From: Sutterella sp. UBA4713 | GTDB lineage: Bacteria > Pseudomonadota > Gammaproteobacteria > Burkholderiales > Burkholderiaceae_F | Direction: 5' to 3' | Length of the DNA stretch: 20,220 bases | NCBI GenBank assembly: GCA_002404465.1 | Contig: DHJT01000020.1 | Span: 1-20,220, forward strand | Shown here: in pieces, positions 1 to 6,338 of the stretch | Layout of the letters: each line of letters opens with the position of its first letter | Numbering within the stretch: the first letter of the stretch is position 1 | The notes under the pieces: generated by a model | Told to the model about the DNA's origin: nothing | Databases searched by the model: none | The model's input: only the letters and a program-made list of their open reading frames with translations | Program-made: the position numbers and the translations under genes

Positions 1-2021
1 GCATTTTTACCCGCATACCGAGAAAAACGCTGTGACTCAAGCCAAGTATGTTCATTGACAAAAAAGTCAGTCTTCTCACCGAAAACGCGTAGCGCCTGAG
101 CGTAGCGCCGGTTAATTTTCTCAACGAGCGAATCTCTTTCACCCTGATTCAATGCACCGACCGTGCAAGCCTCTCCGCAAAGAAGCGTCGCAATGCTCGT
201 TGTTGTACGTCGTCCCTGAGCTAACGTGTCCGGATACCAAACAAAACCAGAAAGTTTATCCTTGAGTTCCGGATTGTCTCGCACAATTTCCGGCATATGG
301 CGCCCGGAGAACATGTCTAAGACAAAAACAAGCGTATTTTTGCCGTGCTTCGTAAACCCGAGCATCGACTCATTGTAAGCAGGCAATTCCGTACGTCGTG
401 ATTGCGTATCTTCTTGCCAGCGTCCTTGCGTCGACCACAACTGCTCGATTCCGGAAACCACGCTTAAGACACACGCACAGACTAACGCGACGCGCACAAC
501 GGAAACGGCTCCGCGCTTAAGACATTGATAAAAAACTGAGCCCAATCCGACTAAAACAAGCACATCGGTCGCCACGTTCACCGGTCTGTAAAGACGTTCG
601 GGGTGCTCAATTTGAAAACCGTCAATCGAACCGACATCAAGCGGCAGAACAAAGGCGTAAAGCGTTAACCATAAAGCCACAAAAGCTGTCAGCACAGAGG
701 CCGTTCGCATCACCCCGAGGGCAATCCAAAGCCGACCGGCCGCATACAAAATCGCTCCGAAGACAGCCGATAAGATAAGGAGCTTGGCCAACACAACATC
801 GGGCGAAGAAAAAATCTCAGGAGCCGTACAGTAGGCCTGAACCGGCAGATAATTACAAAGAAGAACGACAAGCCAGAATGCACTCGGGGTATAAAGCGAC
901 GAGGGATCTATCTTCGGGTAAAGCCACACCTCGGGCCGATATCGATCAAGTGTCAAGGACAACACGGGGATCAAGCTGAAAAGCCCGGTCAGAAACGTAA
1001 AGAACACACGAGCGCGCACGAACGTGCCCTTGTACCAATACCATAGGCAATTGGCGCAAAGCAAGAGAATAAAGAGCGCAAAAAGACGGCGCCCGCGCAC
1101 TGTCAGAAGCAGAGCCCCTTGCACGGCACACATAAGAACGCTTGCAATATAAAAGCCCCCGGACGTAATCTCCAAAACACGGCGAGCCATTCCGTCGATC
1201 TGCTCAAACTGCGTACTCGAAAGTGTGCCTAACGTCGCGCCGACAAACCACAAAATCAGAGGAGCAATCCCGGTCCATGAAATCGTCTCCCGACTCGGGT
1301 TTACTCTTACCACGCGGAGCGGAAGAGCTCGAACAACCGGTGCGAGTTTACGCACCACGTCATAAACGATGTTTTTGGCAAGAGAATAGATGTTATTGCA
1401 CGTCCAATAAAGCACAAGACCGCTTGCTGCATCATAAAGGAGCACCAAAAACAGCCCCGCCATCACATACAGTTGGATCTTGTCGCGCTTACCTAAGTTC
1501 TTTGTGTAAATGAGAGCCGACCCGATATTGATGACCGTCATCAGAATCGGCATTACATTGACGGCAAAGGATCCGATGTGTAAAGCTTCATCGGGTTTGC
1601 CTAAATCCGCCAAACCCAAAAAGCTCACGCCGCTTAGCGGATCAAAGTGACTTAAAAAGTGATAGGCAGCAAAAAAGAACGGAATTTGAAGGAAGAATCC
1701 GACACTCGATCGCATCGACAAAAACGCCGTATAACCGGCTTGTCTGCGCATCGTTGAAATCATCGCGAAGCGTTCCTGCCCGGTAAAGGCGCGTTTGATC
1801 ATCGCTTCTTTCGCCTCAAATCCCAAACGCAGTCGCTGCTCTTGTTCCTGCCAGCTTTCGGCCTTCATGTAAATCGGCAATATCACCGTATTGACCACAA
1901 AGCTCATAAGGACGATCGCCCAGCCCCAATTACCTTCACAGACGCCGTGTCCCCACACAAGGACCACTCGCATCCAGTACTCCAAGGGGGCGATAAAAAG
2001 CGTGTAAATAAAATCAATCAC
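1..2021 (-). CDS. YidC/Oxa1-like domain fused to polytopic membrane region and sulfatase/phosphoglycerol-transferase-like domain (C-terminus cut by window edge)
   Basis: One uninterrupted frame of 673 codons runs off the left edge. I start it at the GTG at 2019-2021, which has a GGGGG ribosome-binding stretch about 7 nt upstream and overlaps the stop of the preceding gene by 8 bp, suggesting translational coupling. Residues 1-225 resemble the YidC/Oxa1 core: a helix with LP at 48-49 followed by MKAES, a basic/acidic cytoplasmic hairpin at about 51-105, FFLQIPFFFAAY at 109-120, and the hallmark SGLVLYW at 200-206. Asn44 stands where YidC insertases carry their groove arginine. Residues about 248-523 hold roughly eight or nine further membrane segments. 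From about 560 a periplasmic alkaline-phosphatase-superfamily domain begins: LVFVLD with likely metal ligand Asp569, then TTTSIATLLCG at 606-616, where Thr606 aligns with the sulfatase nucleophile position. Function is inferred: a surface-glycan phospho- or phosphoglycerol transferase (or hydrolase) with a dedicated YidC-like module. Fold calls are fairly sure; substrate is unknown. Confidence 0.8.
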   Translation of the reverse strand, partial: MIDFIYTLFIAPLEYWMRVVLVWGHGVCEGNWGWAIVLMSFVVNTVILPIYMKAESWQEQEQRLRLGFEAKEAMIKRAFTGQERFAMISTMRRQAGYTAFLSMRSSVGFFLQIPFFFAAYHFLSHFDPLSGVSFLGLADLGKPDEALHIGSFAVNVMPILMTVINIGSALIYTKNLGKRDKIQLYVMAGLFLVLLYDAASGLVLYWTCNNIYSLAKNIVYDVVRKLAPVVRALPLRVVRVNPSRETISWTGIAPLILWFVGATLGTLSSTQFEQIDGMARRVLEITSGGFYIASVLMCAVQGALLLTVRGRRLFALFILLLCANCLWYWYKGTFVRARVFFTFLTGLFSLIPVLSLTLDRYRPEVWLYPKIDPSSLYTPSAFWLVVLLCNYLPVQAYCTAPEIFSSPDVVLAKLLILSAVFGAILYAAGRLWIALGVMRTASVLTAFVALWLTLYAFVLPLDVGSIDGFQIEHPERLYRPVNVATDVLVLVGLGSVFYQCLKRGAVSVVRVALVCACVLSVVSGIEQLWSTQGRWQEDTQSRRTELPAYNESMLGFTKHGKNTLVFVLDMFSGRHMPEIVRDNPELKDKLSGFVWYPDTLAQGRRTTTSIATLLCGEACTVGALNQGERDSLVEKINRRYAQALRVFGEKTDFFVNEHTWLESQRFSRYAGKN

Positions 2022-3315
2022 GACGCATCCCCCGGACTTGTTCGTCAATAAGTGCCTGTGCAATCGGCTCTGCAGCACAACCGAAATGGGCGATGTTGGC
2101 ATCGCGAACGGCTTGGATGGTCTGCTTGAGTGTCACTTTGGCCTCCATCACACGCTTTAATGCCGCAAGAAGTGCCCCCTCATCGGCTTCGAACAACCGC
2201 TCGCCGATTTTCGAAAGAATCTCTTCCTCCCATGCCTTATGTGGTATCTCCCAGGCCTCGAAGCCGTCCTTGATCGGTCCCGGACCGACGGCAACTACCG
2301 GTCTTAAAAAGACAAAGGCATAATCAAATATCACACCTGAGATATCACTTACCATCGCACTGGCGCGCGACAAGCTCACAAAACCGTCCGGATTGCGATC
2401 CAATTCAATGGCCGGGTTTGTCTCAATTGCCTTTAAGACCTCTTTTATCACAGGCTTGTCGGAGACAAAACTTTGCGGATGCGGTCGCAAAATCACGTGA
2501 AATCCGGCCTTAGCCAACAAGAGCGGAACACGAGCTCCTGTTTTCGTTAAAAGTCCGTTCTTTCCCCAAGTCGGAGCAACAAGAACGGTTTTATCCTCAG
2601 GCTTCGTTCCTTCTCTCTTTTGTCGTTGTACGAGACCGTCAAGGTAAGCACAGCCCAAAAGAGGTAATGCTTTGGGCTTTGTTTTTCGGATAGCCTCCAG
2701 GGCTCGCAGGCTCTTGACCTGTCCGGTGGCTGCACAATACACGGCATCATAATAGTCAAAGCTATAGAGCTTATAGGTGTGAATATCTCCGAGCGCGTGC
2801 ACAATATGGATGTACTTTTTAACTCCCGGACTACGCTTAATTTGCAAGACGTCGATGCCCGGTGTCGTTAAAACAAAAATATCGGCTTCAAGAAAACCTA
2901 AAGCCGTGTAGGCCGTATTACCTTTCCCGATGAAACGCGCATGAACGAAAGGACTCAATTCAGGTGTTGAAAAAACGGGATCTTGTTCGTCGCTTGTTAG
3001 AAACGTCACAGAAACCCGGTGCCGAGCAAGCGCTGTCAAAACCGGTCTAAATGTGGACCAGTATGCCCGTCCCTCTGAATAAAACACAATGCCGTTTCCC
3101 TTAAGGTCATCTTTTTTCCCCACCAAACGAAAGAAAAAAGCGCGCATCAGCGAGGGAAGCCTTCGAACTAAAAAATAGGCGCTGGAAACAAGCCCCACAA
3201 GAACCGAAAGGAGCATGCTCCCCGTGCCCGGATCCAAATAGGCCCAGGCATCAAGCGGGCTTAATACGCAAAGGATAACGCCGCTGAAAAAAAGGGAACG
3301 TTCAAAGCGATTCAT
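2014..3315 (-). CDS. Membrane-anchored CDP-glycerol glycerophosphotransferase-like protein
   Basis: This 433-residue protein resembles the TagB/TagF family, which moves glycerol phosphate from CDP-glycerol onto a lipid-linked glycan on the cytoplasmic face. It has a hydrophobic helix at about 7-24 ending in AWA, then YLDPGTGS at 26-33, a second helix at about 33-50 and a basic RRLPSLMR stretch. That predicts a hairpin anchor with the catalytic part in the cytoplasm. The catalytic part shows a His-rich segment with H170 and H173 followed by SFDYYD (185-190), APTW (247-250), RPHP (277-280) and SDISG (323-327) with D331; the latter motifs are typical of the family's nucleotide-binding half. The ATG at 3315 has only a distant AGGA upstream. 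The gene overlaps the YidC-fusion gene by 8 bp, so both products probably act in one pathway. No CDP-glycerol synthesis gene is visible. A different CDP-linked or glycosyl donor remains possible. Confidence 0.78.
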   Translation of the reverse strand: MNRFERSLFFSGVILCVLSPLDAWAYLDPGTGSMLLSVLVGLVSSAYFLVRRLPSLMRAFFFRLVGKKDDLKGNGIVFYSEGRAYWSTFRPVLTALARHRVSVTFLTSDEQDPVFSTPELSPFVHARFIGKGNTAYTALGFLEADIFVLTTPGIDVLQIKRSPGVKKYIHIVHALGDIHTYKLYSFDYYDAVYCAATGQVKSLRALEAIRKTKPKALPLLGCAYLDGLVQRQKREGTKPEDKTVLVAPTWGKNGLLTKTGARVPLLLAKAGFHVILRPHPQSFVSDKPVIKEVLKAIETNPAIELDRNPDGFVSLSRASAMVSDISGVIFDYAFVFLRPVVAVGPGPIKDGFEAWEIPHKAWEEEILSKIGERLFEADEGALLAALKRVMEAKVTLKQTIQAVRDANIAHFGCAAEPIAQALIDEQVRGMRRD

Positions 3316-3717
3316 TCGGGACGAAATTCCTACCTGACGATTTCAATCAAATACATCGCAAGCTTATCGGACACACTCTCGGGATTCTGATCCAAATTCA
3401 TTTCCGTAGGGCCTCCCTGGAGCAACGTCGAAGGCTTCCCTCATTTGCCCTCCAAGGGTCTGCCTTCCGTTTGATGTGGGTTGCGCGAAAACCGCACTGG
3501 CAGCGACTTTCGCTTTGAAAAGTGCAGAAGCTATTATTCTTTTCGTCTCGAGCAACCTCACCGAATTGAGTCGCTTTGTGTACGAGTCGGACATGCCCGT
3601 GATGAGCCCACGTGACCGACATAGCCACCTTGATGCGAGGTCGAAGCTCTTGAGAAGTCATAAAGAACACCTAAAAGAATTTTCCGCACTCACCGACGCC
3701 TCGCCGGCAAGCCTCTG
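3316..3717. other. 402-bp stretch with no recognised gene
   Basis: This gap separates the ABC-importer ATPase from the glycerophosphotransferase-like gene. Several overlapping reading frames of 76-90 codons are open on both strands, but none looks like a known family, and several overlap one another, so I do not call them. A 23-codon minus-strand frame (3401 down to 3330, reading MNLDQNPESVSDKLAMYLIE and onward) lies just upstream of the transferase gene behind a GGGAGG stretch. It could be a leader peptide or chance. I find no convincing terminator after the ATPase, no tRNA, and no sigma70 promoter that I would defend, although the transferase gene probably needs one here. Confidence 0.5.
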
Positions 3718-4482
3718 CTACGGCTGACTGTAACGCGATAAAAAGGCTTTCGTGCGTTCTTTTTTCGGATGCGCGAAAACATCTTCGGACGTCCCCTGCT
3801 CGACGATAAGTCCCCCGTCCATAAAAAGGACCTTGTCGGACACATCCCGCGCAAAACTCATTTCATGGGTGACGATGACCATGGTCGTTCTTTTTTCCGC
3901 AAGAGACTTGATGACGCGAAGAACTTCTCCCGTTAGCTCCGGATCTAATGCCGATGTCGGCTCATCAAAGCACAAAATACTCGGCTCCATAGCCAAAGCC
4001 CTGGCAATCGCCACACGTTGTTGCTGGCCGCCCGAGAGTTCATGCGGATAAAAATTGGCGCGTTCCTCAAGTCCGATAACACGCAAAAGTTCCCTACCGT
4101 GTTTAATGATATCCTCGGGTCTCTCATGCGTTTTCGAGGCATTTAAAAGACGCGCCAACGTCACGTTTTCCAAAGCCGTGTACTGAGGGAAAAGATTAAA
4201 GTTCTGAAAAACCAACCCGAAATGACAGCGACTACGACGCAATCCTTCTTCGGTTTTCGTTTCAGGGTTATCCCCGTCAAAAACACGTTCCCCGTTCACG
4301 GCAATTACACCCGACGTTGCGACTTCCAGACTCACCAGACACCGCAGTAACGTTGTCTTGCCGCCACCCGACGGACCGATTAACGACAAGGTCTGTCCCT
4401 GTTCCAGAGAAAATGAGATATCCCGCAACACCGCCGTGTCACCGAAATTCTTACGCAAGTGAGAAACTTCCAATATCGACAT
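3718..4482 (-). CDS. Polar amino-acid ABC transporter ATP-binding protein
   Basis: This ATPase of the HisP/GlnQ type energises import of an amino acid from the periplasm. It has Walker A GPSGGGKTT (residues 36-44), Q-loop Gln93, the signature LSGGQQQR (149-156), Walker B ILCFDE (169-174) and switch His206 in VTHEM. At 254 residues it has the usual length for the family. I choose the ATG at 4482 rather than the GTG one codon upstream, because AAGGAG lies 8 nt before it; that site overlaps the permease stop codon. The 12-bp spacing to the permease indicates one transcript. It could serve glutamine, glutamate, histidine, arginine or cystine; the sequence does not decide which. Confidence 0.95.
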   Translation of the reverse strand: MSILEVSHLRKNFGDTAVLRDISFSLEQGQTLSLIGPSGGGKTTLLRCLVSLEVATSGVIAVNGERVFDGDNPETKTEEGLRRSRCHFGLVFQNFNLFPQYTALENVTLARLLNASKTHERPEDIIKHGRELLRVIGLEERANFYPHELSGGQQQRVAIARALAMEPSILCFDEPTSALDPELTGEVLRVIKSLAEKRTTMVIVTHEMSFARDVSDKVLFMDGGLIVEQGTSEDVFAHPKKERTKAFLSRYSQP

Positions 4483-4494
4483 CACATCGGCTCC

Positions 4495-5166
4495 TTAACG
4501 GAAGTAGCTGAGCTTTTTCTCCAATGCGGCAAATCCGATGGTAAGAAGCCCGACGAAAGCGAGGTAATAAACACCTGTGAAAAACAGCGGCCAAATCAAT
4601 CCCGAATATCCATGCGACCCTTTCAAGAACGCAAAGCCGGCCCAGATGAGTTCCTGCATCGAAATAATGCGTGCAAGCGACGTATCTTTCACAAGCGTGA
4701 TGATTTCGTTGCTCATCGGCGGAATGATCCGTTTGACCATTTGCAAAAGCGTAATCTTGAAGAAAATCTGACGCTTTGTCAGCCCGAGCACGAGTCCGGC
4801 CTCGCGCTGCCCGACCGGAACGCTTTGGATGCCTCCGCGATAGATTTCCGAAAAATAACACGCGTAATTAATAATGAACGCCACGGAAGCAGCGGTAAAT
4901 CGCCCGGCATCTCCGCGCGGCCAAATACTCATGCCGTCAAAGAAATATCCGGGGATGTAAAAAATAATAATGATTTGGAGCATGAGGGGCGTACCGCGAA
5001 TAATCCAAACCAATGTACGGGACAGATACCGAATCGGAGCCGAAGAATTCATGCTACCGAAGGCAATAACAAGCCCGAGCGGCAAGGCGCCGACAAGCGT
5101 CACGAGAAAGAGTTTAAGCGTTTGAAGGAATCCTTCATTTAACGCTCCGATAACGGTCCAAAACAC
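4495..5166 (-). CDS. Polar amino-acid ABC transporter permease
   Basis: This 223-residue inner-membrane permease belongs to the HisM/GlnP family. Hydrophobic helices lie at about 15-37, 52-72, 88-108 and 188-215. The EAA loop that docks the ATPase is at about 122-150 (REAGLVLGLT, then MVKRIIPP), and RGTP at 57-60 is typical of the family. The start is a GTG at 5164-5166 with only a weak GAG upstream, so the true start is less certain than for its neighbours. Only one permease gene is present, so the transporter would be a homodimer. It is followed closely by the ATPase gene but separated by 269 bp of hairpin-rich sequence from the binding-protein gene upstream. Confidence 0.93.
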   Translation of the reverse strand: MFWTVIGALNEGFLQTLKLFLVTLVGALPLGLVIAFGSMNSSAPIRYLSRTLVWIIRGTPLMLQIIIIFYIPGYFFDGMSIWPRGDAGRFTAASVAFIINYACYFSEIYRGGIQSVPVGQREAGLVLGLTKRQIFFKITLLQMVKRIIPPMSNEIITLVKDTSLARIISMQELIWAGFAFLKGSHGYSGLIWPLFFTGVYYLAFVGLLTIGFAALEKKLSYFR

Positions 5167-5283
5167 GGCAATCTCACAGGGAGTGCGACAGAAAAGACAA
5201 CTTCACTTCCGAAAATCCGAAATCGAAAGTGGTTATTTTACCCATTTGTGGCGTAAAACCGCCGTCTGTTAGGCTGTAGCATG

Positions 5284-5343
5284 AAAAAAGCCGACCTTAG
5301 GCGTATCTTTCAAGCGACTGAAGAACGCCCCGTATCGGCTTTT
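5284..5343 (-). terminator. Long branched hairpin with U-tract between binding-protein and permease genes
   Basis: On the minus strand AAAAGCCGA (5343-5335) pairs with TCGGCTTTT (5294-5286), and the latter runs into six T residues. Inside, GGCGT (5329-5325) pairs with ACGCC (5304-5300), capped by a short TTCA/TGAA stem. This looks like a rho-independent terminator or partial terminator. Because the permease and ATPase genes lie downstream without an obvious strong promoter, I expect it to be leaky, lowering their expression relative to the binding protein. Confidence 0.6.
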
Positions 5344-5344
5344 C

Positions 5345-5433
5345 CCTTCTTGCGAAGGATTTTTCCTGAGCAATGAACCGACCTTCCAAGGTCGATCATT
5401 TCCAGATCAGTTTTCGCGCAAAGACGCGAAAAC
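5345..5433 (-). repeat. Three consecutive small hairpins after the binding-protein gene
   Basis: Directly after the stop codon, a 9-bp perfect stem GTTTTCGCG/CGCGAAAAC (5433-5425 with 5418-5410) has a 6-nt loop. It is followed by the near-perfect dyad CGACCTT/AAGGTCG (5394-5379) and by CCTTC-GCAA-GAAGG (5358-5345) with a GCAA tetraloop. None has its own U-tract. Stems in this position often protect the upstream message from 3'-exonucleases; here that would favour the binding-protein mRNA. That role is inferred from position. Confidence 0.5.
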
Positions 5434-5435
5434 GC

Positions 5436-6218
5436 TTATTTCTGATCGATCAGAGCCTCCTGAACGCCGTACTTCTTCGCAAGTTTTAAAAGCGAACCGT
5501 CTTGGTACATCTTGGCAAAAAGCTTATCTAAGGCAGGTGCCAAATCCGAGCCCTTGCGGAAACCGACGCCGTACTCTTCCTTGTTGAGCTTAATTGTCGG
5601 CGTCAATTTGGCGTAGCTTGTTCCGGGGCCGACCATAGCCGCTGCCATCAGAGAATCCATCACTGCCGCGTCCTGATTGCCCGAACTGACCTCAAGCAAA
5701 GCTGTGGCCTGATCGGTCACTTCCGTAATCTTAAATCCGTTTGCTTTGGCTTCCTTAGCGCCGGCTGAGCCGCTCTCGACGGCAAAGGACAGCGTCTTCA
5801 TCTGGTCAGGCGTCTTGTACTTCTTTGCCAAAGACACGGGAAGAACAACAACCTGAGCATTGTTTAAGTAGGCCTTGGTCGTACGCATCGCGCTCTTGAC
5901 TTCATCGGTCAGCGTCATGCCGTTCCATACGGCATCGATATTTTTGCTGTTTAACTCCAGAACCTTGTTATCCCAGTCGATAATTTGAAATTCGCACTTA
6001 ACGCCGAGTGTCTTGGCAAACGTCTTAGCTAAATCGGCATCAAAGCCAATCCACTTTCCGTCGGCATCCTTGTAGTCCATCGGAGCGAAGACCGTTACGC
6101 CGACCGTAAAAGTTCCTTTCTGTTTGACGTATTCCGCATCACTTGCCGTAGCAGCAGAAGCGGTTACAGACATCAACAACGCTGTTGTAACAGCAAAAAT
6201 TTTTGTTTTGAAAGACAT
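5436..6218 (-). CDS. Polar amino-acid ABC transporter periplasmic substrate-binding protein
   Basis: This 260-residue family 3 solute-binding protein captures an amino acid in the periplasm and hands it to the permease encoded downstream. A signal peptide covers about residues 1-23 (basic MSFKTK, hydrophobic core, ASA-A cleavage region). The mature part starts with VKQKGTFTVGV and continues with APMDYKDADGKWIGFDADL, typical of the ligand-binding first lobe; WNGMTLT lies in the hinge and substrate region. The ATG has GAGGAG about 6 nt upstream. It has its own promoter candidate right after the rpoC terminator, so the operon is independent of the ribosomal block. Specificity cannot be read from the sequence. 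Confidence 0.93.
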   Translation of the reverse strand: MSFKTKIFAVTTALLMSVTASAATASDAEYVKQKGTFTVGVTVFAPMDYKDADGKWIGFDADLAKTFAKTLGVKCEFQIIDWDNKVLELNSKNIDAVWNGMTLTDEVKSAMRTTKAYLNNAQVVVLPVSLAKKYKTPDQMKTLSFAVESGSAGAKEAKANGFKITEVTDQATALLEVSSGNQDAAVMDSLMAAAMVGPGTSYAKLTPTIKLNKEEYGVGFRKGSDLAPALDKLFAKMYQDGSLLKLAKKYGVQEALIDQK

Positions 6219-6240
6219 AGATTTCTCCTCATGAAATTTG

Positions 6241-6270
6241 TATATAAAAAAGATGTGTCACTTATCTTAA
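6241..6270 (-). promoter_or_regulatory. Promoter candidate for the amino-acid transporter operon, with overlapping dyad
   Basis: On the minus strand TTAAGA (6270-6265) and TATATA (6246-6241) are 18 bp apart and match the sigma70 consensus at 4 of 6 positions each. The start of transcription would be near 6234, giving a short leader with the GAGGAG site. A dyad CTTAT-TTAAG-ATAAG (6275-6261) covers the -35 element and could be an operator. The region is AT-rich, so chance matches are possible. Confidence 0.4.
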
Positions 6271-6290
6271 ATAAGCACCTTGAGCAACAG

Positions 6291-6321
6291 AAAAAAAAGG
6301 CGATCTTTCGATCGCCTTTTT
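6291..6321 (-). terminator. Intrinsic terminator after rpoC
   Basis: On the minus strand GGCGATC (6316-6310), a GAAA tetraloop and GATCGCC (6305-6299) form a perfect 7-bp stem, extended by A/T pairs, followed by eight T residues (6298-6291). It starts 18 bp after the rpoC stop and ends the large ribosomal/RNA-polymerase transcription unit. The flanking A and T runs would also let it work weakly on the plus strand. Confidence 0.92.
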
Positions 6322-6338
6322 GTCGTTAGCAAAATTTG

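Noticed and set aside
3330..3401. Resemblance of ESVSDK in the 23-codon frame to the start of S-adenosylmethionine synthetase
   Set aside because: Only a few residues match and the surrounding sequence does not continue the family pattern.
3690..3717. GC-rich dyad after the ATPase stop as terminator
   Set aside because: The stem is only about 5 bp with a tight loop and there is no U-tract.
3476..3727. 83-codon plus-strand frame in the gap, with a hydrophobic AIILFV stretch
   Set aside because: GTG start without a ribosome-binding site, no family resemblance, and its end overlaps the ATPase gene.
4459..5142. 227-codon plus-strand open frame
   Set aside because: Antisense to the permease gene, highly polar with no recognisable domain.
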